Below the pieces are notes generated by a model that searched no databases, had not been told where the DNA came from, and was given only the letters and a program-made list of their open reading frames with translations. DNA of 64,000 nucleotides from a virus, in the IMG/VR virus record IMGVR_UViG_3300021960_000047, positions 20,053 to 84,052 of that record; one strand, written 5' to 3'. Positions 50,172 through 57,538 of this stretch are shown here, piece after piece (the first letter of the stretch is position 1; each line of letters opens with the position of its first letter). Position numbers and translations under genes: made by a program.

Positions 50172-50531
50172 TCACCACGCCTTACATGACCAATATCTTG
50201 CTTTGGTCTTTGGTCCAGGATTGTCGCAATTGTGACGCGCACGGAAAGACTTACGTCGAGCAGGAATACTCTTTTTTATCTTCATATTCTTGTCACCGAA
50301 GTTTACTTTCTTCACATTACCAGTTTGTGGATCTTTTACATAGACCTTAGACTTCTTCACGTCTCCCGCCATTGGTTTGTTCAGGGTTACTTCCCTGCCC
50401 TGATACTCTGCCTCAGAAAACTGCTTAAACCTTTTCATTTTCTTTTTCCCCTCTCCAGGAGTCAATTCTTTTGCGTGCTTGGTAGAAGCATCTGTTCCCC
50501 ACTCATGTTTTTGCGGAGAATACTTACTCAC
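50172..50531 (-). CDS. Head-associated basic protein, DUF5872-like C-terminus (119 aa)
   Basis: The C-terminal half (NVKKVNFGDKNMKIKKSIPA, then RRKSFRARHNCDNPGPKTKA and RYWSCKAW) is a block I recognise from DUF5872-type phage proteins; two Cys residues may bind metal. The N-terminus has KHEWGTDASTKHAKELTPGE. An internal Met32 starts MKRFKQFSEAEYQ, like the targeting motifs of its neighbours, with its own good ribosome site. GTG 50531 overlaps the previous stop (GTGA). Two start forms are possible. Confidence 0.65.
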   Translation of the reverse strand: MSKYSPQKHEWGTDASTKHAKELTPGEGKKKMKRFKQFSEAEYQGREVTLNKPMAGDVKKSKVYVKDPQTGNVKKVNFGDKNMKIKKSIPARRKSFRARHNCDNPGPKTKARYWSCKAW

Positions 50532-50764
50532 GCGAGATCCTTATCGTGGTTTAGACCACCTTTCTTTTTCTTGACAATAAACGCATTGACGCGAGCATGA
50601 CCCCACTGCTGTGGTGTAGTTCCAGGACGATGACCTCCCTTCCATGCAGCAACGCCACGATTGTAAACCTTACGCAAAGTTCCGACAGAAATACCTGACT
50701 TATCTGCTTTTTTTGCCAGAGAAGATCCAGCGTCCTCTTCTAAGTAGTTTTTAAACTTTAACAT
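50528..50764 (-). CDS. DUF5824-type small protein with targeting-like N-terminus (78 aa)
   Basis: It begins MLKFKNYLEEDAGSSLAKKA. KADKSGISVGTLRKVYNRGV, then AAWKGGHRPGTTPQQWGHAR and VNAFIVK, is the DUF5824 signature, which often appears fused to head proteins of phages. The conserved Arg/His/Trp pattern suggests DNA contact. The MLKFKNYLEED start matches the MINSFKNYLVEED of the next gene upstream. Confidence 0.75.
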   Translation of the reverse strand: MLKFKNYLEEDAGSSLAKKADKSGISVGTLRKVYNRGVAAWKGGHRPGTTPQQWGHARVNAFIVKKKKGGLNHDKDLA

Positions 50765-52028
50765 TGGTCGCCTTATTCTTTGCTCTTGTATCTTTGAGTC
50801 TTGCTCGGTCTAGCATACGGTCGTGTTTCAATTTATCCGTTTGCTTTTCCTTTTTGATCTTTTCTTTAGCAGCATCGAAAGCAGCAGTTTCTTCACCATA
50901 CATCTTCTTAAATGCCTTCGTATATTTTGAAGGTCTGGTCTTTGCTTTTGCGTCTCCAGGAGCAGGTTTGTATGCGCTTGGATTGCTATCGCTTTTCTTC
51001 GCGTTTTTCTGAAAGTGCGCGTCGCGACGGTTTTTCATCGCCTTAGAGAGACCCTTGTGATACTTTGCAGGTTGGGAACCCTTACGGTCTTTGATGTCAG
51101 AGTCTTGCCTAACCTTAGTGTTGTCCTCTTCTGGCACACAGTTAGGGACCATTTTACCACCTTTAGGTTTCATACCCTTTTGGGTATAACCTTGCCAGCA
51201 TGCTTCGTCAAGTTTTTCGACAGCATCTAACCATTTACGAACGCTTTTATTTTCGCCGAGTTGGACAACAACATAGTTACTACCCAAGTGAGTTATTACA
51301 CCAACCTCTTCAGATTCTTTTACAACAACGGTGTCTCCTAGATCAAACAGTTCACCTTTGACAAACTTCTCGCGAGTTTCAGAAACCGTTTCAAGTTCTA
51401 CATGACGTTTAAACTCTGATTCTTCTTTTATACCCATGCCAGAGCGAACGTCAAGGAACAACTTCTTAGAATCTTTATTATTCAAAGATGAACCAAGACC
51501 CTGAGAAAAATTGGCAAAGTCGTTACTTGCGGCATACCCTCTAAGTTTAGAAGCAGACATACCCTCAACGCCTTCGGCATCTGGGTCGCGCTCGCCAGCA
51601 GAAGCAACGGAGATAGACTTGAAGTTGTAGAATCCGTGATTGCCCTTTTTACCGTTGTACTTGTTGAGAAGAGTTTCAAATTCTCTAACTCGGTCTGATC
51701 CAACAACCATTACAATGCTTTTGAATCCCTGTTCAAACAGATACGAAGCAGCATCAAAGGCAGTTCGCACCTTCTTGTTTATCAACACGCTGCGAGCATG
51801 ACGCGGAAACATTTTCCTCACATGCTTTACTTTTGCTGTATAGTTTAGAGGATTCTTTTTAGCATCTTGAGATTGAGACAAAAACACATAGTATGGGTTC
51901 TTGCCCGACTTCTTGGAAAGATTGTCTAAAAGTTTTTCATGACCAACGGTTAGGGGGTTCATTCTCCCAAACGTGAAATACGCAACCTTGTCTTCTTCGA
52001 CTAGATAATTTTTGAAAGAATTAATCAT
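50751..52028 (-). CDS. Nucleotidyltransferase (HIGH-type) with phage C-terminal domains (425 aa)
   Basis: It starts MINSFKNYLVEEDKVAYFTF. GRMNPLTVGHEKLLDNLSKK contains the Thr-x-Gly-His motif of cytidylyl/adenylyltransferases. GMSASKLRGYAASNDF is the second (I/S-S-x-x-x-R-like) motif. Residues about 210-280 form a small beta domain (LFDLGDTVVVKESEEVGVIT). ACWQGYTQKGMKPKGGKMVP and AHFQKNAKKSDSNPSAYKPA are modules seen in phage head proteins. Probably packaged with the DNA; substrate unknown. Confidence 0.75.
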   Translation of the reverse strand: MINSFKNYLVEEDKVAYFTFGRMNPLTVGHEKLLDNLSKKSGKNPYYVFLSQSQDAKKNPLNYTAKVKHVRKMFPRHARSVLINKKVRTAFDAASYLFEQGFKSIVMVVGSDRVREFETLLNKYNGKKGNHGFYNFKSISVASAGERDPDAEGVEGMSASKLRGYAASNDFANFSQGLGSSLNNKDSKKLFLDVRSGMGIKEESEFKRHVELETVSETREKFVKGELFDLGDTVVVKESEEVGVITHLGSNYVVVQLGENKSVRKWLDAVEKLDEACWQGYTQKGMKPKGGKMVPNCVPEEDNTKVRQDSDIKDRKGSQPAKYHKGLSKAMKNRRDAHFQKNAKKSDSNPSAYKPAPGDAKAKTRPSKYTKAFKKMYGEETAAFDAAKEKIKKEKQTDKLKHDRMLDRARLKDTRAKNKATNVKV

Positions 52029-52516
52029 TCTTTATTTGCCTTACTCGCCTTTCTTTCTCTATCTTTTTTACGAACAACAGGAATCAGTTTTCGAGCGAGT
52101 CTGTCTATTCGAGGTTTCATTTTATCTAGTCGCTTTTCTAACTCAGTTCTTTTCTGAAAAGATAGGTCGTCTTTGCTAACACCCCTAGTGAGTTTTTTCA
52201 GGAGTTGTAACCTTGCTTGACGTTTAGCACGTTTCTTTACAACCGACATGTCTGGCGTTTTTCTAAGTGCACGCTGCCTTCCCAACTTAATACGGGACTT
52301 CATTTTTCTCATTCGAATAGACGCTTTTATACGCTGTGCGTGCGACAATGCTTCTTCAACCTTTTCACCTTCAGGTTGATAAGAAGCATACTCTGCGTTA
52401 GAACCAGCACCTTGCTGCTTGTGACGTTTTTTGGATTGGTAACTGATGTAGTCCCCAGTACCTGGAAGGTAATCAACTACCAGAAAGTCTTTGAACGATA
52501 GTGGTTTCTTTGCCAC
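52025..52516 (-). CDS. Very basic head-region protein (163 aa)
   Basis: It starts MAKKPLSFKDFLVVDYLPGT, then becomes an Arg/Lys helix-rich protein (SHAQRIKASIRMRKMKSRIK, ARLQLLKKLTRGVSKDDLSF). The basic helices would bind DNA or RNA. A similar protein occurs in related marine phages by my recollection. The LSFKDFLVVD segment fits the targeting-like motif of neighbours. Coupled by ATGA to the ligase-like gene region. Confidence 0.6.
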   Translation of the reverse strand: MAKKPLSFKDFLVVDYLPGTGDYISYQSKKRHKQQGAGSNAEYASYQPEGEKVEEALSHAQRIKASIRMRKMKSRIKLGRQRALRKTPDMSVVKKRAKRQARLQLLKKLTRGVSKDDLSFQKRTELEKRLDKMKPRIDRLARKLIPVVRKKDRERKASKANKE

Positions 52517-52518
52517 AA

Positions 52519-53754
52519 CTATTTCCTTGTAGGTTTATCCCATCCTTTAAGTATATCGGGCGAAAAGTTGTTATAGGAAAACTCCATCCTATCAACTAGT
52601 TTCACCGCATCACCACCAATGGTATCTATGGCAACAAAACCTTCTTGTCCTGTTACCTTGTACCCTTTTCTAGTTTTTACGAACGTGTCTATATTCGACA
52701 AGTCGTTGAGTTTATTTATAAGAATTATTTTTGCTAATACTATATTGCGTTGCAATTCAAACATCGCTATAAGAGCAGCGGTGTTCTTCTTTGAGAAGAA
52801 AGACATAAGTGCGTCCCTCTTCTGTTTCTGTGCTGCCTTTCCCTTTTCGCTTTTGCGAGCATCTATAACCTTTTGATACTTGTCCGTCAACCAACGCTGT
52901 AGTCCAATTACGTGGCGACGAGAATCTGGTATGATACTCCCAGCACGAACAAAAGTGTTGTTATATTGCTCGATCAATTGCGGTAGTTCTGGGTGTGTTT
53001 CTAATTGTCGGAGGACCGAACCAGATATCTTCTGAAAAAGCGAACCAGCATTAGAAAGATACTCATTCACGAGAGCAGTCTGTTTTGTAGATAGCGTTGC
53101 CGCCGAGACGTTTCGTAACATTGCATCCTGAGACCAAACCTTGCTAACCTTCTTCAATTTGCTGACATCCACTCCGTACGATGCTTTCATCGATTCGAAC
53201 GAACTGCCCTTGTAAGTGGTATGCCATACAATGCCGATGCGTGCTCGGCGAATCTGTTTCGCTGCTTCACTGCCAGAAGGAATAGCATAAACAATCGTGT
53301 TAGGATGGAAAGTAACATACTTTTCACCTCCTATGTTTTTGTTTTGGATATCTCCTGGACCAAACAGGAAGTCTCCTTGAATGACACCTTTAATACCAAG
53401 TGCTGGTAATTCTTCGAGTGCCGCATTGAGTTTTACGTTTAGATCACCAGAAGTATCAGCATCAACATCTGCTTTAGTCTTATACACCTTTGGGTTCTTG
53501 TTAAAAATACCTTTCTTGGCAACAAAGAACTCGCCGTCTCTTGGGTCGATGCCAGCAAAGATCGCAGGAGCACCGTCCCACTTCACAGAAATATCTCCCT
53601 TATGCTTTCCTTGAAGCATGTCGCGAAGAGCACGTAAAGCATTGATTGCTTGGCGAGTTCCATCAACTCCACCATAGAGGACTTTATCCTCTATGTGAGT
53701 CATGTGAGTGTTCTTCTGCTCAGAGAGAAATTGTTGTGTCAAAAAAGAATCCAT
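52519..53754 (-). CDS. Ligase-fold protein, DUF6267-type (411 aa)
   Basis: ISVKWDGAPAIFAGIDPRDG (about 55-75) contains Lys-x-Asp-Gly (Lys58), the nucleotide-acceptor motif I of DNA/RNA ligases and capping enzymes. Near the C-terminus, GYKVTGQEGFVAID (Glu-Gly-Phe-Val at 371-374, motif IV) and DAVKLVDRMEF (Lys385, motif V) follow in order. GEFFVAKKGIFNKNPKVYKT may form motif III-like strands. This fits DUF6267 proteins of marine T4-like phages. Whether it joins nucleic acid is not shown. Confidence 0.65.
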   Translation of the reverse strand: MDSFLTQQFLSEQKNTHMTHIEDKVLYGGVDGTRQAINALRALRDMLQGKHKGDISVKWDGAPAIFAGIDPRDGEFFVAKKGIFNKNPKVYKTKADVDADTSGDLNVKLNAALEELPALGIKGVIQGDFLFGPGDIQNKNIGGEKYVTFHPNTIVYAIPSGSEAAKQIRRARIGIVWHTTYKGSSFESMKASYGVDVSKLKKVSKVWSQDAMLRNVSAATLSTKQTALVNEYLSNAGSLFQKISGSVLRQLETHPELPQLIEQYNNTFVRAGSIIPDSRRHVIGLQRWLTDKYQKVIDARKSEKGKAAQKQKRDALMSFFSKKNTAALIAMFELQRNIVLAKIILINKLNDLSNIDTFVKTRKGYKVTGQEGFVAIDTIGGDAVKLVDRMEFSYNNFSPDILKGWDKPTRK

Positions 53755-54536
53755 TAGTTATTGTCCACCAATATCAAATCAAAGATTGCACCGTTACCAC
53801 AGGTGCCGCCTGTTACAACATCTACTCTCAGATCAGTCTTTTCAGCAAATACTAGAGGCACAGGATAATCATAGTCTACTGAGTTACCACCTTGTGTGCC
53901 CCACTGCCCCTTCAGATTGAAACCGTTTCCAAATGGTCTTGCAAACAACTTAAACTTTACTGGAGCATTTGACTTGTCCATGCTTCCCTGAAACTTCAAC
54001 AGGTATCCAGTCTTGCCAGCAGGGATCGTGTAGACTGCCATAAGAGTCTGCCCGTTTCCAGTAAGAATCTTTGCTGCTAGATTACCGCCTTGATTAATTG
54101 TAACATCACCAGCATTGCTCACACTAGTCATACGTGCACGAAAGATACGAGAAAACGTCACCGCACCAGTCGAACCGATATTGACATTTTCTGTAACTTG
54201 GTTATAGTCCCCATCAAGTCCTTGAATCTCTACTTCTGCTCCTGTATCCCCACCAGCAGTAGAAGTCATCGTTACAACTCCAGCAGCAGGATAAGGATAG
54301 ATCGCAGTGGTGTTGTTTGCATCCCAAACTGTGGCAGTTCCGTTCTGATCTGTGCCAGTATAACCGAACTTGTTGATATGAGAATAACCGTCTACTTCGC
54401 CAGCAGCAATAGGGATATTAGATGCTGATCCAAAAGAGTTGATGATATTACCATCTTTGTCGGATAACATAACAACTTCATAGATATGACTGTTATTACC
54501 GACTAGTCTCTGAAATAGTTTACTGAACTGTGCCAT
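53754..54536 (-). CDS. Virion structural protein, beta-rich (260 aa)
   Basis: It begins MAQFSKLFQRLVGNNSHIYE, then a Gly/Thr/Asn-rich beta fold (GEVDGYSHINKFGYTGTDQN, VTMTSTAGGDTGAEVEIQGL) and ends DLRVDVVTGGTCGNGAIFDL. It resembles head or neck decoration proteins of marine phages. The ATG overlaps the 426-aa gene stop by 1 base. No enzyme motif. Confidence 0.6.
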   Translation of the reverse strand: MAQFSKLFQRLVGNNSHIYEVVMLSDKDGNIINSFGSASNIPIAAGEVDGYSHINKFGYTGTDQNGTATVWDANNTTAIYPYPAAGVVTMTSTAGGDTGAEVEIQGLDGDYNQVTENVNIGSTGAVTFSRIFRARMTSVSNAGDVTINQGGNLAAKILTGNGQTLMAVYTIPAGKTGYLLKFQGSMDKSNAPVKFKLFARPFGNGFNLKGQWGTQGGNSVDYDYPVPLVFAEKTDLRVDVVTGGTCGNGAIFDLILVDNN

Positions 54537-55816
54537 TACATTACCTTTGCATATGGTCCTGAAAGTTGAGACTCGGAAGCAGCATAGTTTACCATACCAG
54601 ATACAAATTCATTCCTTTGCTTCTTCGTTGCGTTTGCTACAATCGCCATTAATTGCGCGGTTAATATTTTCGAGACGAACCAATTTTGATCCTTCTTCTT
54701 AACTTCTTTGTAGAATTCGTACTTATCCATATCAGCAGTATCTTCGCATTGAGTATACCACTCGTAGAATTGATCCATGGTTGCATCGTCTTGCTTCAGC
54801 AACTCACGTTGCGGGACGAAGTCAACCTTGAAATACTCTTTGACGAATCCAGCGACTGGACCGCCCGAAACCTTACCCATGTTCGCGTTCTTGCCCTTGA
54901 GTTCTCCTTGCCAAGTAGAACCGAACTTACGGAACTGTGCCTTACCGCCATTGAACATAATGTATCCGTCGTTAGATAGGAAAAACCCACGCAGACCAGT
55001 GGTGGCACTGACAAACTCGTACTGATTACGCACCGTTGTAATATTGAGTTCTTTAAACTGGACAGTACCGCGCATCTTTTTCAGAGAGATACCAACGATG
55101 TCTTTGGACTTGTATGCTTTGAGCATCATCTTGTTAAGGTCGACAAGGGTCTTCGCTTTGGTCAGGTCGATGTTCTTGCCAGTGCTGGAAACGATATACA
55201 TATCAGCAGGCGACCACTTGTTCAGGTTGGTGAACGGTTTGCCTGCTTCGTTGTTGAGGTCTTTCCAGTGATTCTCCAGCGCAGATACCCACGCCGAACC
55301 ACGGTGGGCGACATAGTTCTTACCAGAGTTTGGGAACTTCTTCGCGATCATCTCTGCGCCGAGTTTGGAAGATTCAATCCAGTCGTCGGTGATCTTGTCG
55401 TTGATGCGCTTCAGTGTATCGGAAACGTCGTAGTTCGCCTTGCACTCGGCGAGGGATTTATGATCGTACTTGCCTGCCTTCTTGTACTTGGCAGCGAGAT
55501 AGACGCACTGTGCTGATTCGGCGAGTTCGGTAATGTCAGAACCTGCGCCTGAACCACCGCCACCTTTTATCTTACACTCAACGTAGTAACCACCAGCACA
55601 CTCGGTGCGACCAACAGAGGATTGCCCACCCGATGGATTATACTTTGCACCATATGACTTGAGTTTATCTGCAACGTGACGGAGGACACCTTCTCGGTCT
55701 CCCCCTTTCGGCAATTGAACCACAGCAGTCTTTGAAGTCTTGCCATCAGCAAGGTCAGTATAACCGCACTTGTCCAATTGTATCTTTAATTCTTCTCTTG
55801 ACTTGAACGTAGGCAT
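54536..55816 (-). CDS. Late gene product of unknown function (426 aa)
   Basis: It starts MPTFKSREELKIQLDKCGYT. A segment about residues 205-250 (WSPADMYIVSSTGKNIDLTK, then LNKMMLKAYKSKDIVGISLK) has the form of a restriction-endonuclease-like core with an Asp and a Ser-Leu-Lys end, but the acidic pair is not clear. The C-terminal 90 residues are helical (MDKYEFYKEVKKKDQNWFVS). GC is higher in the middle. Expressed from the late promoter at 55839-55846 with a short leader. Confidence 0.6.
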   Translation of the reverse strand: MPTFKSREELKIQLDKCGYTDLADGKTSKTAVVQLPKGGDREGVLRHVADKLKSYGAKYNPSGGQSSVGRTECAGGYYVECKIKGGGGSGAGSDITELAESAQCVYLAAKYKKAGKYDHKSLAECKANYDVSDTLKRINDKITDDWIESSKLGAEMIAKKFPNSGKNYVAHRGSAWVSALENHWKDLNNEAGKPFTNLNKWSPADMYIVSSTGKNIDLTKAKTLVDLNKMMLKAYKSKDIVGISLKKMRGTVQFKELNITTVRNQYEFVSATTGLRGFFLSNDGYIMFNGGKAQFRKFGSTWQGELKGKNANMGKVSGGPVAGFVKEYFKVDFVPQRELLKQDDATMDQFYEWYTQCEDTADMDKYEFYKEVKKKDQNWFVSKILTAQLMAIVANATKKQRNEFVSGMVNYAASESQLSGPYAKVM

Positions 55817-55837
55817 TACAGATCCTTTTATATGGAT

Positions 55838-56272
55838 CTATTTATACCCAGTCAACTTGTACCATTTGTCAAAGATTGGTTGCTCTACCGCATATGCTTG
55901 CTTTTCCCAAGGCATTTCGTTTTCGTTCCTTGGGTCGTAAGACAAGTTCCTTCCTCGCCAACGGGAAACGTATCCGTCGACATCAGACGCTTGGAGTTCT
56001 CTTTTCAAGTATTGCTTGGCGTGGACTAGTTCGTGCGCAAGAGTCTTGAGTTTATCCTCTTTAGAAATAGTCATACCCCATTGCCTGCTTGCGATATGAA
56101 CCTCTGCTTCTCGGTTGTCGCCCCAACAAAGACCGAAACAGTTACCTTCGAGTTGGGGTTTCAAGACGATGGTGACATCTCCACGGAGACGATCAAGACC
56201 GATTTCTTTAGCAGCGAAGTGAGCGAACACTCGCATGTACTTCGGCATATTGTTTGAAAATAATAATCTCAT
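55838..56272 (-). CDS. Zinc metalloprotease-like protein, HExxH (144 aa)
   Basis: DKLKTLAHELVHAKQYLKRE contains the HELVH zinc motif on a helix. MPWEKQAYAVEQPIFDKWYK near the end supplies the third-ligand helix seen in SprT-like and related phage proteases. REAEVHIASRQWGMTISKED forms the active-site strand. Compact (144 aa) with no signal peptide. Early expression from the 56.6 kb promoter is likely. Targets unknown. Confidence 0.75.
   Translation of the reverse strand: MRLLFSNNMPKYMRVFAHFAAKEIGLDRLRGDVTIVLKPQLEGNCFGLCWGDNREAEVHIASRQWGMTISKEDKLKTLAHELVHAKQYLKRELQASDVDGYVSRWRGRNLSYDPRNENEMPWEKQAYAVEQPIFDKWYKLTGYK
55839..55846 (-). promoter_or_regulatory. T4-type late promoter (TATAAATA) overlapping a stop codon
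   Basis: A perfect minus-strand TATAAATA forms the Tyr-Lys-stop end (TAT AAA TAG) of the metalloprotease gene and lies 23 bases before the 426-aa gene ATG, giving a late transcript of the head block. Confidence 0.7.
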
Positions 56273-56282
56273 TTCTCAGTCC

Positions 56283-56606
56283 TCACCAAGTTCCCAAAAC
56301 ATCGCCCATTTTGTTTCCTGCCTCGTAGATCTGACGACCAATGGCATTGGTGATCGTAGACTCGACTTCACGTGTGCCTGTTTTGACGGTGTAATCGAAA
56401 ATACGCTCGACCATATTGGGGTCGCGTTTGTTTCGCATACGATAAGAACGGGGAACGTAGAGAGTCCCGTTGACGACAACGGGTTCCTGAATACTCAGGT
56501 CCGTCTCTTCAATGGTCTCATAAGGTTGCCCGTTAAAGACGTGCGTCTCGGCGAGGGAACCAACTGAAAATACTACCAAAAATGCTAATAAAAATGCCTG
56601 TTTCAT
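56283..56606 (-). CDS. Secreted early protein (107 aa)
   Basis: A signal peptide is evident: KQAFLLAFLVVFSVGSLAET with cleavage after SLA. The mature part (HVFNGQPYETIEETDLSIQE, then VNGTLYVPRSYRMRNK) is beta-rich with a helical end. It is the first gene behind the early promoter unit at 56634-56695 and has a strong ribosome site (AGGAGATTGTAAC). An early exported protein suggests an envelope role, such as blocking a second infection, but this is a guess. Confidence 0.7.
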   Translation of the reverse strand: MKQAFLLAFLVVFSVGSLAETHVFNGQPYETIEETDLSIQEPVVVNGTLYVPRSYRMRNKRDPNMVERIFDYTVKTGTREVESTITNAIGRQIYEAGNKMGDVLGTW

Positions 56607-56633
56607 AGTTACAATCTCCTATCCAACAGATAT

Positions 56634-56695
56634 ATTATCGCCTAAATGGGGTCCAAACACAACTGTAAAAAACCCTAATAAGATCAATAACTTAC
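56634..56695 (-). promoter_or_regulatory. Early promoter with upstream IHF-type site (copy 3)
   Basis: -10 GATAAT (56634-56639), 17-base spacer, -35 TTGTGT (56657-56662), 14-base spacer with T6, box GTAAGTTATTGATCTTATT (56677-56695). On the plus strand GATCAATAACTTA fits WATCAANNNNTTR except for the first base, with an A6 tract 9 bases to its left. Here the box does not overlap a coding stop because the neighbour gene is divergent. Confidence 0.78.
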
Positions 56696-56707
56696 GGTTA
56701 TATGCAT

Positions 56708-56721
56708 TATTTATATAAATA
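56708..56721. promoter_or_regulatory. Overlapping divergent TATAAATA late motifs
   Basis: The 14 bases TATTTATATAAATA hold TATAAATA on the minus strand (56715 down to 56708) and on the plus strand (56714-56721). The plus motif lies 63 bases before the coiled-coil membrane gene. The minus motif would give a late start for the secreted protein and protease genes, in addition to the early promoter. Confidence 0.6.
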
Positions 56722-56784
56722 GAAGTGGTGAGGTGATTTAGTTATAAGTATGGATTCGGTCGTTTCACCAGAAGAGGAAAGTTT

Positions 56785-57180
56785 ATGACGGACGAAAGAA
56801 TATCCGAAGTCGAGACTAAACTTTATACACACGAAGGTAGAATCAAATCTACCGAGCAAAACATTCGTCAGATTACTGATAACATCGACAGGATAGAATC
56901 TCATCTTCTCAGGGGTTCTTCAAAACCACTTCCAGTCAGCACCATCGTTTCCATAATTGTGGGGTTCTTGGGTGCCTTTGGAACAACATTTTTTGCCATG
57001 ACAAATTACGTCGATCTTCAGGTTGATAACCTGAGAGAATCCGACAGAGCAAACGAAGAAAGGATAATAGAAAATCATAGTCATATTAAAGAATTCAATT
57101 CAGAAATTCGAGAACGACTTGGTCGCCTCGAAGAAAGATCTAAGTCTCATGAAGAGGACATAAGAGAACTTAGAAAATAA
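56785..57180 (+). CDS. Coiled-coil membrane protein, holin candidate (131 aa)
   Basis: One transmembrane segment at about 52-72 (VSTIVSIIVGFLGAFGTTFF) is flanked by two charged coiled coils (EVETKLYTHEGRIKSTEQNI at the start, EERIIENHSHIKEFNSEIRE later). It is one of two plus-strand genes and has a late promoter and a good ribosome site (AGAGGAAAG). Late timing plus membrane topology make it a holin or antiholin candidate, the missing partner of the endolysin and spanins, but no holin family is recognised. Confidence 0.6.
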   Translation: MTDERISEVETKLYTHEGRIKSTEQNIRQITDNIDRIESHLLRGSSKPLPVSTIVSIIVGFLGAFGTTFFAMTNYVDLQVDNLRESDRANEERIIENHSHIKEFNSEIRERLGRLEERSKSHEEDIRELRK

Positions 57181-57185
57181 ATCTC

Positions 57186-57205
57186 GTGGGGCAATTCTGC
57201 CCCAC
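57186..57205 (+). terminator. Hairpin after the coiled-coil membrane gene
   Basis: A perfect 8-bp stem GTGGGGCA/TGCCCCAC with ATTC loop lies 5 bases after the stop. No U tract follows, so it may act as a weak or factor-aided terminator, or as an mRNA end protector. Confidence 0.6.
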
Positions 57206-57212
57206 ACTCTTC

Positions 57213-57280
57213 GGTTACAACCCCATCTATCTGGTGGACGATAGACCAATCAGGACAACCTGCATCGTGCCCTTGTAACC
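57213..57280. ncRNA. Candidate structured RNA element between convergent genes
   Basis: An outer 8-bp perfect stem GGTTACAA (57213-57220) / TTGTAACC (57273-57280) encloses a second stem ACGAT (57238-57242) / ATCGT (57264-57268) and a terminal hairpin CAGG-ACAA-CCTG (57251-57262). An alternative inner hairpin CTATC/GATAG is also possible. It is tRNA-sized (68 bases) but lacks T-arm and anticodon features. The strand is unknown; it ends directly at the stop of the 85-aa gene. Confidence 0.4.
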
Positions 57281-57538
57281 TCACCCTTCCCTCTTCTTAA
57301 CCTTTTCCCTTTGCTTGAACAGATAATCTTGATGATCTAGATTAATTGGATCCTTGTCAAAAGCATCCATCATCTTACACATGTCTTCATAAAGTTCTTC
57401 AGAAATATCGCCATGCGCAGATATAGGATTCGCCGAATAGAATTTGATGCTGCCATCCTCTTCATAATACACTTCATGTATTTGAAACCCACCACCAACA
57501 ACTGATGGTCTATGACATACCCTGTAATTCCAACTCAT
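57281..57538 (-). CDS. Small conserved-type protein (85 aa)
   Basis: SWNYRVCHRPSVVGGGFQIH, then EVYYEEDGSIKFYSANPISA, is a small beta domain with a helical C-terminus (EELYEDMCKMMDAFDKDPIN). Similar short proteins beginning M-N-Y-R-V and containing HEVYY are common in phages and bacteria, without a known role. The start overlaps the nuclease gene end by 29 bases. Last gene of the early transcript from 59.2 kb. Confidence 0.65.
   Translation of the reverse strand: MSWNYRVCHRPSVVGGGFQIHEVYYEEDGSIKFYSANPISAHGDISEELYEDMCKMMDAFDKDPINLDHQDYLFKQREKVKKREG

Noticed and set aside
52713-52720. TATAAATA inside the ligase-fold gene as a promoter
   Set aside because: It lies about 200 bases inside the coding region and far from the next start; it could be chance in an AT-rich Leu/Ile/Asn stretch.
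54536-55816. PD-(D/E)XK nuclease call for the 426-aa protein
   Set aside because: Only a weak Asp ... Ser-Leu-Lys pattern was seen; the acidic pair and order are not convincing.
57213-57280. tRNA gene
   Set aside because: The acceptor-like stem is perfect and the size fits, but no T-loop, anticodon arm or CCA-compatible end could be placed on either strand.
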